From Bacteroidota bacterium (GTDB taxonomy: Bacteria; Bacteroidota; Bacteroidia; Bacteroidales; Paludibacteraceae), in contig JAKLIM010000195.1 in assembly GCA_022709605.1 (NCBI GenBank), positions 1 to 7,037 of the forward strand: a DNA stretch of 7,037 nt, in the 5' to 3' direction. A model generated the notes under the pieces. It saw only the letters and a list, made by a program, of their open reading frames with translations. It was not told the DNA's origin and searched no databases. Position numbers and translations under genes: made by a program. Shown here in pieces: positions 1-6,842 of this stretch. How positions within the stretch are numbered: the stretch's first letter is position 1; the number at the start of each line of letters is the position of its first letter.

Positions 1-343
1 AAATGGTTTTGAAAATATCAGAAGCCACTTCGCGATGTGTAGCCGATGTGGTTCGCGAATAAATATCGAACGAAATTCCAAAATCAGCAAACGATTTTTT
101 GATAATTCCATGATAACGGTCCACAATATCCTGCGGCGTAACACCTTCTTTCTTCGCTTTTATGGTGATAGGCACACCGTGTTCGTCGGAACCTCCGATG
201 AAAAGAACCTCTTCGCCTTTCAAACGGAGATAGCGCACATAAATATCGGCAGGAACATATACGCCCGCCAAATGACCGATATGAACAGGACCATTAGCAT
301 AAGGTAAAGCGGAAGTTACGGTGGTACGTTTGAATTGTTTCAT
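1..343 (-). CDS. metG: Methionyl-tRNA synthetase, N-terminal part (runs off the window)
   Basis: Charges tRNA-Met with methionine in the cytoplasm, by the class I synthetase mechanism. Only the first 114 codons lie in the window. Reading the minus strand from the ATG at 343-341 gives MKQFKRTTVTSALPYANGPV, the usual start of MetRS, followed at once by the class I ATP-binding motif HIGH (residues 21-24) and then LAGVYVPADIY. Further on, GGSDEHGVPITIKAKK matches the conserved G(T/S)DEHG segment of the catalytic Rossmann fold. The frame stays open to the window edge, and the KMSKS loop, zinc knuckle and anticodon-binding region lie outside. No Shine-Dalgarno sequence precedes the start, as is normal in Bacteroidota. 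The gene is divergent from the SPFH gene, with 227 bp between them. The identification is secure; completeness cannot be judged. Confidence 0.95.
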   Translation of the reverse strand, partial: MKQFKRTTVTSALPYANGPVHIGHLAGVYVPADIYVRYLRLKGEEVLFIGGSDEHGVPITIKAKKEGVTPQDIVDRYHGIIKKSFADFGISFDIYSRTTSATHREVASDIFKTI

Positions 344-409
344 GTTCAATGTTTTACGTTTTTGTGTCAGATGTTTTTTTACTCCTTAATTCTGATTTAT
401 TTGGGAGTG

Positions 410-440
410 CAAAGATACTTACAAAAAATTATATTTCAGA
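410..440 (-). promoter_or_regulatory. Probable metG promoter (Bacteroidota type)
   Basis: On the minus strand a TATCTTTG box (417-410) fits the Bacteroidota -7 consensus TAnnTTTG exactly. A TCTG (440-437), close to the -33 TTTG element, lies 19 bases upstream of it. Transcription would start near position 403, giving a leader of about 60 nt before the metG ATG. The consensus is established knowledge; its use here is inferred. Confidence 0.5.
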
Positions 441-493
441 TATTTTTTTTTAGGGATTTGAAAAATCGATATTTCAACACTTGGTTTTGATAA

Positions 494-525
494 TGTGCTA
501 ATTTCAATTTATTTAATTACATTTG
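494..525 (+). promoter_or_regulatory. Probable promoter of the SPFH gene
   Basis: TACATTTG at 518-525 is an exact match to the Bacteroidota -7 box TAnnTTTG. A weak -33 candidate, TGTG (494-497), lies 20 bases upstream. A start near 532 would leave a leader of about 40 nt before the ATG at 571. The surrounding 344-570 region is AT-rich and otherwise shows only this promoter and the oppositely directed metG promoter. Confidence 0.45.
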
Positions 526-570
526 TGTCAATAAAATAAAACAATTAATTAACTCATAATTTTATTCGGT

Positions 571-1473
571 ATGTTATATTTAATAATAGTTGGCATTATT
601 GTCGTTATAGTAGGAGTTTCAGCAAAAAAAGCAAATTCTCCGGCCAGACCCTACGGTAATTTAATCATGATTATTGGGTTTGTAATTGTTATCTTAAGTG
701 CGATTATGGCTTCGGTAGTACAAATAAATCCGGGCGAAATTGGGGTTCAAAAACTTTTCGGGAAAGTAAATAATAATACGCTTGAAAGTGGTTTAAATGT
801 TGTAAATCCGCTGGTTGAAGTGGTTAATTTCGACATAAGAACTCAAAATTATACCATGTCCGGCGTGCAGGATGAAGGCGACAAATCGGGAGATGATGCT
901 ATCAGGGTTTTATCAGCCGATGGGTTGGAAGTTGTTATCGATTAAACGGTATTGTATAAACTTGTACCTTCGGAAGCACCACGTATTTTACAGGAAATTG
1001 GAACTGATTACCGCAATACAATTGTGCGACCGATTTGTCGTACAAAAATACGTGATAATGCTGTATATTACGATGCTGTTGCATTGTATTCGACCAAACG
1101 CGATGAATTTCAGGGGCGTATTTTTGCCAGTATCGAAAAAGATTTCAAATCCCGCGGACTGTTGCTCGAACAACTATTAGTCCGAAATATTACCTTGCCT
1201 GCCTCGGTTAAAACTACCATTGAATCGAAAATTAATGCGGAACAGGAAGCGCAGAAAATGACTTTTGTGCTACAAAAAGAGAAACAGGAAGCTGAACGAA
1301 AACGAGTTGAAGCGCAAGGTATTGCAGATTATCAGAAAATATTAAGCACCGGTTTGAGCGACAAACAGTTGCAGTACGAAATGATTAAAGCCATTGCCAC
1401 TTCGCCCAATGCAAAATTGATTATCATGAACGGTGGAAAGAATAGCACTCCGGTAATTTTGGATGCTAAATAA
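571..1473 (+). pseudogene. SPFH/prohibitin-family membrane protein, interrupted by an in-frame stop
   Basis: SPFH proteins form large membrane-anchored rings that scaffold membrane microdomains and influence membrane proteases. The first part (571-945, 124 residues) has two hydrophobic segments (about residues 1-17 and 30-49) and then the start of the SPFH domain, with INPGEIGVQKLFGKV and VRTQ-like FDIRTQNYT. Codon 125 (943-945) is TAA. The same frame then continues without damage from 946 to 1470: TVLYKLVPSEAPRILQEIG, DYRNTIVRPICRTKIRD and VRNITLPASVKTTIESKINA complete the SPFH domain. A charged helical, coiled-coil-like stretch follows (about residues 217-258), then the usual C-terminal LIIMNGG. 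The expected text across the gap is VVIDLTVLYKL, so one T-to-A change turning TTA (Leu) into TAA would explain it. I see no other lesion. The product is likely truncated, or this is a sequencing error; readthrough is possible but unsupported. Family assignment is confident; pseudogene status is inferred. Confidence 0.85.
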
Positions 1474-1493
1474 AAATTGAAATAGCAATCACG

Positions 1494-1525
1494 AAAAAAG
1501 CAGAGCCATCCGGTTCTGCTTTTTT
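1494..1525. terminator. Bidirectional intrinsic terminator
   Basis: Arms 1494-1507 and 1512-1525 form a 14-bp stem with one G-T wobble and an ATCC loop. The core GCAGAGCC/GGTTCTGC is flanked by six A on the left and six T on the right. It therefore reads as a hairpin with a U-tract on both strands. It sits 20 bp after the SPFH stop and about 100 bp beyond the end of the convergent CotH-like gene, so it can serve both. Confidence 0.85.
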
Positions 1526-1626
1526 GTTCTAACTATTTTAGCATTAATGTATAAAAGTATGACACCTTAATAATCATTTATCCATCGTAAATTCTTATTT
1601 TCTATTTTTAAATTTCGAAAAGTTAT

Positions 1627-3666
1627 TTACCTTTTAATTATTTTTTTCACTACGCTTTCACCATTTTCAAAGTTCAATTTTATGAAATAAATATTCGGAG
1701 TCAAGCGTTCTACATTGATTGTATTTGTAGCTGAATAATAATTGTTTTCAATAGTTACAATTCGTCCTAACATATCCGAAATTTCATAAGATTTTATAAT
1801 AAGATTATTACAATAAACACTAACAGTAGATTGAGCAGGTAAAGGATATACTTTAATCATTTCTTCTAACTCAACGTTGTTTATTCCAGTTAAACTGCTT
1901 GCCGCTACCCAATTAGAGGCAATGCTGTTGTCGTATTCAGGATTTATCAATTGTAGAAAAGCACCAAGTCCATCTGCTTCAAGCGGCCAAGGTTCACTAT
2001 CGGAATATTCCACATAATCTATAATATTTCCAAAAGCATCAGCAAGTACCAATTTTTCGGAATCATTCGATAAATTTCGTGTAAACTGTCCGAAAGGTTT
2101 TATACCATAGATTAATTCAAAATTTTTGGCACTTGCCGCAATATAGATTTTGGCATTGGCAGCTATGGTTGAGTTTGCCGGAAAAATATATGTAAGCCCC
2201 AATTCACGGAAATACATGCTGGTAAGATTCACTTCAACATTGCTGTTGTTTGTTATTTCAATAAATTCCAGACTGTCACTTTCAATTTCGCCCGATGCAA
2301 AAGGGTGATAATTTATTTTTGAAATGACCAGCGCAGGTAGTGCAACATTGGTACAAGCCTGATAACTCGAAAGTTGTGAGTTCAGCCAGTTTGTGCGGGT
2401 TTGCATCCATGTTTTCATGTTGGTTACATTGGTTAGGTGGGTGCTGATTGTGTTCCACCGGCTTTGCTCGCGTACTGCAGCTTCGGCAATAAGATTATCA
2501 ATTTGTTGAATCTTTGCTGAAATAACCGAAAGATTAAGAGGTTGATTTGCAGCAGTAAGTTCAGCCCATCGTCTCGAGAAATAGCATTTGAATGTTGTGT
2601 TCAAAAACAGATCGTACCAGAATCTAGCTCCGTCGTTTCCGCCATCGTTAAATTGCCACACATAAGTTTTACTGCGGTCGAAACCATAGACAAATAAATC
2701 ATTTCCGTACGTTAAGTTAAAATCCCAGATCGGACCGGCTCTTACTTTTCCATTCCTATCCTTGTGAAAATAAGTACTTAACGAATATCCATCCGGATTA
2801 GATGCAAACTCGTTCAATATCATAAAATCAACAAAAGTCGGCACATCGATAATGGACGGATATCCTGTTGTGATAGTGCCATTTTGGGAGGTCATAACAT
2901 TTTTCAATGAAACGAACTGATTTTTGATATACGTGTTTTGTTGAGTTGTTATTTCACCAGGTTTAGGACTGTCATGAATAAAATTGGCGTTAGGGATACT
3001 CCATGCCACAGGATCGCCACCAGTAGTTTTATCACATTTGGTTACGTAGCCACCGGTTACATTTTGACCTGTATTGTCGGTATTGGTCATTTTGATTATA
3101 TTTATTCGGTCGTCGTTAATTTTTAGTTTTTCCATAAAAATATACAACCCCTTATAATCGCCGTTCACAATTACTTCACAATAAACGCCTCTAGGTGAAT
3201 AATTTCCCATGTTTCGGGCAAAATCGTACGACAAATAATCGCGCATTAACGAAGGATCGAAAGCAAGCGAGTTTAAAACCCAATCGTTTTCTTTCGGCAT
3301 TCCTAATAAACTCACATTGTTATTCGATACATTATCGTCCTTCAGAGTGGTTAACCCGTAAGGTTTTTTTGGAAGATCCTGCGACGACGATCCCCTGAGT
3401 TCTATTGCGATTCTTCCATTGTAATTGAGGTAATTGGCGTCATTCTGATCGGTCATGTAATTTCGTGTTCCATCCAACCGATAAATAATTTTCATTGATG
3501 CTAAAATTTTAGGCTCGTTGGGTATTTCGTAGGGTTTTCCAGTTGAAGGATTAATATTGGTAGTAATAATCACAATCGGCAAATTACTGTCAGTTAAAGT
3601 TATAGCATAAATTGTTGTCGTTGATAAAAGTAAAATTATTGATAAAATTAAGTGCAATTTTTTCAT
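1627..3666 (-). CDS. Secreted CotH-kinase-like protein with lamin-tail domain and T9SS sorting domain
   Basis: This 679-residue protein starts with a signal peptide (MKK, a hydrophobic core LILSIILLL, cleavage probably after residue 21). The CotH domain covers about residues 30-430, with conserved pieces RGSSSQDLPKKPY (91-103), MRDYLSYDFARNMG (141-154), YKGLYIFMEKLK (171-182), GGYVTKCDK (205-213) and NPDGYSLSTYF...AGPIWDFNLTYGN (290-322). A lamin-tail domain follows (about 444-560: LEFIEITN, YIFPANSTIAANAKIYIA, NIIDYVEYSD). A type A T9SS tail ends it (about 606-679: VYPLPAQSTVSV, SYEISDMLGRIV, PNIYFIKLNF). CotH proteins include an atypical protein kinase of spore coats; this one's substrate is unknown. 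The family's frequent WDFD is WDFN here. Export to the periplasm, then through T9SS to the surface or medium, is inferred. I chose the ATG at 3666 rather than an upstream in-frame TTG at 3690. It fits the signal peptide, has GAAGGA just upstream, and the TTG would lie at or before the predicted transcript start. Confidence 0.9.
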   Translation of the reverse strand: MKKLHLILSIILLLSTTTIYAITLTDSNLPIVIITTNINPSTGKPYEIPNEPKILASMKIIYRLDGTRNYMTDQNDANYLNYNGRIAIELRGSSSQDLPKKPYGLTTLKDDNVSNNNVSLLGMPKENDWVLNSLAFDPSLMRDYLSYDFARNMGNYSPRGVYCEVIVNGDYKGLYIFMEKLKINDDRINIIKMTNTDNTGQNVTGGYVTKCDKTTGGDPVAWSIPNANFIHDSPKPGEITTQQNTYIKNQFVSLKNVMTSQNGTITTGYPSIIDVPTFVDFMILNEFASNPDGYSLSTYFHKDRNGKVRAGPIWDFNLTYGNDLFVYGFDRSKTYVWQFNDGGNDGARFWYDLFLNTTFKCYFSRRWAELTAANQPLNLSVISAKIQQIDNLIAEAAVREQSRWNTISTHLTNVTNMKTWMQTRTNWLNSQLSSYQACTNVALPALVISKINYHPFASGEIESDSLEFIEITNNSNVEVNLTSMYFRELGLTYIFPANSTIAANAKIYIAASAKNFELIYGIKPFGQFTRNLSNDSEKLVLADAFGNIIDYVEYSDSEPWPLEADGLGAFLQLINPEYDNSIASNWVAASSLTGINNVELEEMIKVYPLPAQSTVSVYCNNLIIKSYEISDMLGRIVTIENNYYSATNTINVERLTPNIYFIKLNFENGESVVKKIIKR

Positions 3667-3694
3667 TATTCCTTCAAATATTTGTTTCAAAGGA

Positions 3695-3702
3695 CAAATA
3701 TA
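3695..3702 (-). promoter_or_regulatory. Possible -7 promoter box of the CotH-like gene
   Basis: The minus strand reads TATATTTG (3702-3695), an exact TAnnTTTG match. I see no clear -33 element. A start near 3688 would give a leader of about 20 nt before the ATG at 3666, and argues against the in-frame TTG at 3690 as translation start. Confidence 0.35.
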
Positions 3703-3760
3703 GATACATTTTTCTAAAATCTTATTAAGATAATAAATATTGATATTAACAACCTGAATC

Positions 3761-3789
3761 TTTCATTTCCGATTTAATCGTTATTTTTG
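3761..3789 (+). promoter_or_regulatory. Probable promoter of the 182-residue hypothetical gene
   Basis: TATTTTTG at 3782-3789 matches the Bacteroidota -7 box exactly. A near-consensus TTTC (3761-3764) lies 17 bases upstream as a possible -33 element. The transcript would start near 3796, about 20 nt before the GTG start at 3817, which supports that start choice. Confidence 0.45.
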
Positions 3790-3816
3790 CAAAAAAACAA
3801 TTAAGAATATAGTACT

Positions 3817-4365
3817 GTGCCCAAAAACAAAGCCATTTTAAAAGAACAACTATCCCAACTCCCGAAAAAGGAATTGGTGGATATGTTATTAAAATTATCG
3901 GGCAAGCGATTTAATTACGAGTTTTTATTGGTGAATTTTCTGGATAAAGAGGGTGGCGAGCAAACGCTGTTCGAAGAAGCTGTTGAAGCTATTGATAAGC
4001 TTGACCAAAAGGATTACAAAGGTAGCACGATACAAAAACAGGCTGCTAATAAGCTGAATGCGTGTATAAAACGCATTAACGAATTTACAATAGAAACTAA
4101 AAATAAAAAATTAGAAGCCGATTTGGTGCTTTATGTGCTTGAATTACAGTTTGATAATCCGGTAAAGATTTTCGGGGCACGAATTTCAGGTTACGATTAT
4201 AAAGTTGGTTTGTTGCTCAAAAGGCTCATTACGCTTGTTACAAAAAAAATGCATCCTGATTATCTTGTGGATTATCAGGATACTATAAATGATTTCTTGA
4301 CAAAATTACATAAAACCTCCAATAGGATTCAAACAATCAAGGAGTTGCCGAAAATAATTGAGTAA
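3817..4365 (+). CDS. Hypothetical protein, 182 residues, mostly helical
   Basis: I do not firmly recognise this protein. It has no signal peptide and no membrane segment, so it should be cytoplasmic. It is rich in lysine, glutamate and leucine and reads as a string of amphipathic helices. The N-terminus (MPKNKAILKEQLSQLPKKEL) and general layout recall, from memory only, the Bacteroidota family DUF6155, whose members open with a similar 'LKKxLxxLxKxEL' helix; this is a weak resemblance. The start is GTG at 3817. An in-frame TAA at 3802-3804 rules out an upstream start, and a good -7 promoter box lies just before it. There is no Shine-Dalgarno sequence. It is divergent from the CotH-like gene (150 bp between starts) and convergent with the RhuM-like gene, with only 16 bp between stops and no clear terminator. 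Codon usage and open frame length make it a real gene; its function is unknown. Confidence 0.75.
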   Translation: MPKNKAILKEQLSQLPKKELVDMLLKLSGKRFNYEFLLVNFLDKEGGEQTLFEEAVEAIDKLDQKDYKGSTIQKQAANKLNACIKRINEFTIETKNKKLEADLVLYVLELQFDNPVKIFGARISGYDYKVGLLLKRLITLVTKKMHPDYLVDYQDTINDFLTKLHKTSNRIQTIKELPKIIE

Positions 4366-4381
4366 TTTTATTGTTGTGATT

Positions 4382-5221
4382 CTATTGCGTTTCAATTTTT
4401 CGAATTAAATCTTTTCCATCCAGATCAATTTTTGAAAATGCAAACCATTTTTTAGCCAGATCTTTAAGCGAAGCTCCAATGTGATAAACTGTTTCATCGT
4501 CGATTATCAAAAACCGGTCGTGAGATTTTGCAAATACTTTTACTACAACAGGTTCGTATTGAGCATTAAACTTATCAATATCCAATTGCAATTGGTTGGA
4601 TATTTTTGATGTGTAAATAATCGCTTTTGCTCCCTCATTTCGCTTCGACATCAAATGTAAAACACTTTCATCAATGTAATTATCTATCAGAACGATTGAT
4701 TTTTTGGCTGATTTCACTAAATCAGCAGCAAATTTCCATGCATCAAAAATTTGTCCGTCGTAAAAAATTCCTTCATTTGGCGGAAGTGAAGTTTTTATCA
4801 GCAAATCAAATTTTTGGTCGTGTTCCAATATCTTCTTTTCAATTCGGTCAAATCTGTGATTCAGCACATACCCTTTCATCAGGTATTCCTTTAGAATACT
4901 GTTTGCCCAAATACGGAATTGAGTTCCTCGTTTTGATTTTACACGGTAGCCGACAGAAATAATTACATCAAGATTGTAGAAATCCACTTGATAAATTTTA
5001 CCATCTATAGCAGTTGTTGCATTTTTTGCAACAACTGAAACTTTATCTAACTCTCCTTCATCAAAGACATTTTTTAAATGTTTTGATATTACAGATTTAT
5101 CACGTTCAAATAAATCACTCATTTGATTGAGCGAAAGCCAAACAGTTTCATCTTCAATTCTAACCTCTAATTGAGTAGAATTTTCAGACTGATATAAAAT
5201 AATTTCTCCTTCGGTTTTCAT
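4382..5221 (-). CDS. RhuM-family DNA-binding protein with C-terminal phospholipase-D-like domain
   Basis: The N-terminal half (about residues 5-122) is a clear RhuM/virulence-protein domain. It contains VWLSLNQMSDLFERDKSVIS (a helix-turn-helix-like stretch, residues 27-46), then KHLKNVFDEGELD, IYQVDFYNLDVIISVGYRV and FRIWANSILKEYLMKGYVLN. A linker of about 30 residues leads to a C-terminal domain (about 157-265) starting DAWKFAADLVKSAKKSIVLI and holding KSHDRFLIIDDETVYHIGASL. That is a phospholipase-D-like fold with one HKD-type motif in the form H234-x-R236-x4-D241, where lysine is replaced by arginine. One motif per chain would require dimerisation for catalysis, if it is active at all. RhuM-type proteins often occur in accessory and defence regions, but no partner is visible here. 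The gene follows cysS by 48 bp on the same strand with no terminator between. A four-codon mini-ORF ends on the ATG. Domain calls are strong; the molecular role is unknown. Confidence 0.88.
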   Translation of the reverse strand: MKTEGEIILYQSENSTQLEVRIEDETVWLSLNQMSDLFERDKSVISKHLKNVFDEGELDKVSVVAKNATTAIDGKIYQVDFYNLDVIISVGYRVKSKRGTQFRIWANSILKEYLMKGYVLNHRFDRIEKKILEHDQKFDLLIKTSLPPNEGIFYDGQIFDAWKFAADLVKSAKKSIVLIDNYIDESVLHLMSKRNEGAKAIIYTSKISNQLQLDIDKFNAQYEPVVVKVFAKSHDRFLIIDDETVYHIGASLKDLAKKWFAFSKIDLDGKDLIRKIETQ

Positions 5222-5269
5222 AGGTTATTCATTATTCTTATTCCCAAAATATCTTGGAGGGCTTAGGGG

Positions 5270-6736
5270 TCATATTTTCCACTCAAACCCGTCCTTGGTA
5301 TCTTTGATCTCGAAACCAAGTGCGGTCAATTCATTGCGGATTTTATCGCTTGTAGCCCAGTCTTTATTGCGTTTGGCCTCTAATCGCATATGGAGTAATA
5401 AATCAATTGCTTTTTTATAAGCTTCGTTTCCGGCTGACGCTTCAGTTTCGGATTTTAAGCCCAGAATATCTTCAATAAAAGTTTTAAAAACCAATTTTAA
5501 TTCGTTCAAATCTACAGCATTGATCGTTTCTTTTCCGTCGTGAATGAGATTAATAGATTTTAATGCGTCAAATAAATGTGCGATGGCAATGGGTGTGTTG
5601 AAATCATCATTCATTGCTTCCTCGCACTTGGTTCTTAAACCGGCAGTTTCTACTGTTGACGTAGCCGAAGGTGTAAGTTTTTGTAAACGGGCGTAACCAT
5701 CCATTAATCGTTCAAATCCTTTTTCAGACGCTTGTAGTGCTTCATTCGAAAAATCCAACGTGCTTCGATAATGCGATTGAGCCATAAAAAAGCGTACTGT
5801 CATCGGCGAATATCCTCGTTCCAACAATGGATGCGAACCTGTAAATAACTCTTTTGGTAAAAATCCGTTTCCTGCACTTTTAGACATTCTCACACCATTA
5901 ACTGTCAGCATATTAGTATGCATCCAATACTTTACAGGAGTAGTATGATTACATGCCTGAGATTGTGCAATTTCATTGGTGTGATGTGTGGCCTGTAAAT
6001 CCATTCCTCCGCCATGAATATCGAAAGTTGTTCCCAGATATTTCGTGCTCATGGCCGAGCATTCGATATGCCAACCCGGGAAACCCCAGCCCCAGGGCGA
6101 AGGCCACTGCATAAGCGTTTCGGGTTTAGCCTTTATCCACAGAGCAAAATCCAAACGTCCTTTTTTCTCATCTTGCCCACCTAATTCGCGTGTACCTTCA
6201 AGTAAATCTTCTAATTTTCGGTTAGTTAGAATCCCGTAAGGTAAATCTTTATTGTATTTCTCTACGTTAAAATAAACGGTTCCATCTTTTTCGTAAGCAT
6301 AACCATTTTCTAAAATTGTTTTAACCATTTCAATTTGCTCCAAAATATGACCGGTTGCAGTTGGCTCAATACTTGGTGGAAGTGTATTGAAAATTGATAA
6401 AATATCGTGAAAACCAACGGTGTATTTCTGAACGATCTCCATTGGTTCCAATTTTTCGAGCTTTGCCTTTTTAGCAAACTTATCATCGCCTTCGTCTCTG
6501 TCGCCTTCCAAATGACCTGCATCAGTGATATTTCTAACGTATCGCACTTTATACCCTAAATATAAAAGGTAGCGATAAATTAAATCGAATGAAATAAAAG
6601 TTCGGCAATTTCCCAAATGGACATCGCTGTAAACGGTTGGTCCGCAAACGTACATGCCCACTTTGTCTTCGTGAAGTGGTATGAATTGTTCTTTTTTGCG
6701 GCTTAATGTGTTGTAAATGTATAATTTGTGTTCCAT
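5270..6736 (-). CDS. cysS: Cysteinyl-tRNA synthetase
   Basis: Joins cysteine to tRNA-Cys in the cytoplasm. The 488-residue protein has normal family length and all class I landmarks. The start MEHKLYIYNTLSRKKEQF leads to YVCGPTVYSDVHLGN, where HLGN (40-43) is the HIGH-motif equivalent. The zinc ligands expected from the E. coli enzyme are present as C31, C226 (WHIECSAMS), H251 and E255 (HHTNEIAQS). The KMSKS loop reads RMSKSAGN (283-290). The C-terminal DALR-like helical region and anticodon-binding end (WATSDKIRNEL, GFEIKDTKDGFEW) are intact. I chose the ATG at 6736; four more codons back to a TTG are open but run into a G-rich repeat. That repeat puts GGGGG five bases before the ATG, a possible Shine-Dalgarno in a phylum that rarely uses one. 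The TGA stop also touches a G/C-rich repeat piece. No clear promoter box is visible upstream. Confidence 0.97.
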   Translation of the reverse strand: MEHKLYIYNTLSRKKEQFIPLHEDKVGMYVCGPTVYSDVHLGNCRTFISFDLIYRYLLYLGYKVRYVRNITDAGHLEGDRDEGDDKFAKKAKLEKLEPMEIVQKYTVGFHDILSIFNTLPPSIEPTATGHILEQIEMVKTILENGYAYEKDGTVYFNVEKYNKDLPYGILTNRKLEDLLEGTRELGGQDEKKGRLDFALWIKAKPETLMQWPSPWGWGFPGWHIECSAMSTKYLGTTFDIHGGGMDLQATHHTNEIAQSQACNHTTPVKYWMHTNMLTVNGVRMSKSAGNGFLPKELFTGSHPLLERGYSPMTVRFFMAQSHYRSTLDFSNEALQASEKGFERLMDGYARLQKLTPSATSTVETAGLRTKCEEAMNDDFNTPIAIAHLFDALKSINLIHDGKETINAVDLNELKLVFKTFIEDILGLKSETEASAGNEAYKKAIDLLLHMRLEAKRNKDWATSDKIRNELTALGFEIKDTKDGFEWKI

Positions 6737-6740
6737 AAAA

Positions 6741-6842
6741 ACCCCCAACCCCTTAAGGGGAGTATTATTTGTGTTTTATATTTATTTTTTACTTGAAATT
6801 GTATTTTTGCGTTTCCAAAAACCACTTTAGGAGTTTGGGGTA
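6741..6842. repeat. Imperfect inverted repeat pair with G/C-rich ends, just upstream of cysS
   Basis: The left arm (6740-6760) contains ACCCCCAACCCC followed by a perfect 12-bp palindrome CCCCTTAAGGGG at 6749-6760. The right arm (6822-6842), read in reverse complement, is TACCCCAAACTCCTAAAGTGG and matches the left arm at 16 of 21 positions. Between them lie about 60 bp of AT-rich DNA. It could be a small non-autonomous element (MITE-like) or two copies of a REP-like repeat; as I recall, similar C4-TTAA-G4 style repeats are common between Bacteroidota genes. It lies immediately before the cysS start codon. Confidence 0.5.

Noticed and set aside
35..307. Open frame of 90 codons on the plus strand
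   Set aside because: It is the antisense shadow of metG, whose HIGH motif and conserved text lie on the minus strand.
952..1473. A separate 173-residue gene starting at TTG 952
   Set aside because: It is the same frame as the upstream SPFH part and lacks its own initiation signals. It is better explained as the second half of the interrupted gene.
571..1473. Alternative genetic code or stop readthrough as explanation of the internal TAA
   Set aside because: TAA ends the SPFH frame itself, the CotH-like gene and the hypothetical gene, so it acts as a normal stop here; no recoding structure is evident.
3667..3690. Upstream TTG start for the CotH-like gene
   Set aside because: It would put eight residues before the signal peptide and lies at or before the predicted transcript start; the ATG at 3666 fits better.
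4366..4381. Terminator between the convergent hypothetical and RhuM-PLD genes
   Set aside because: The gap is 16 bp and only a weak 5-bp A/T pairing is visible around 4351-4370; it is not enough to call.
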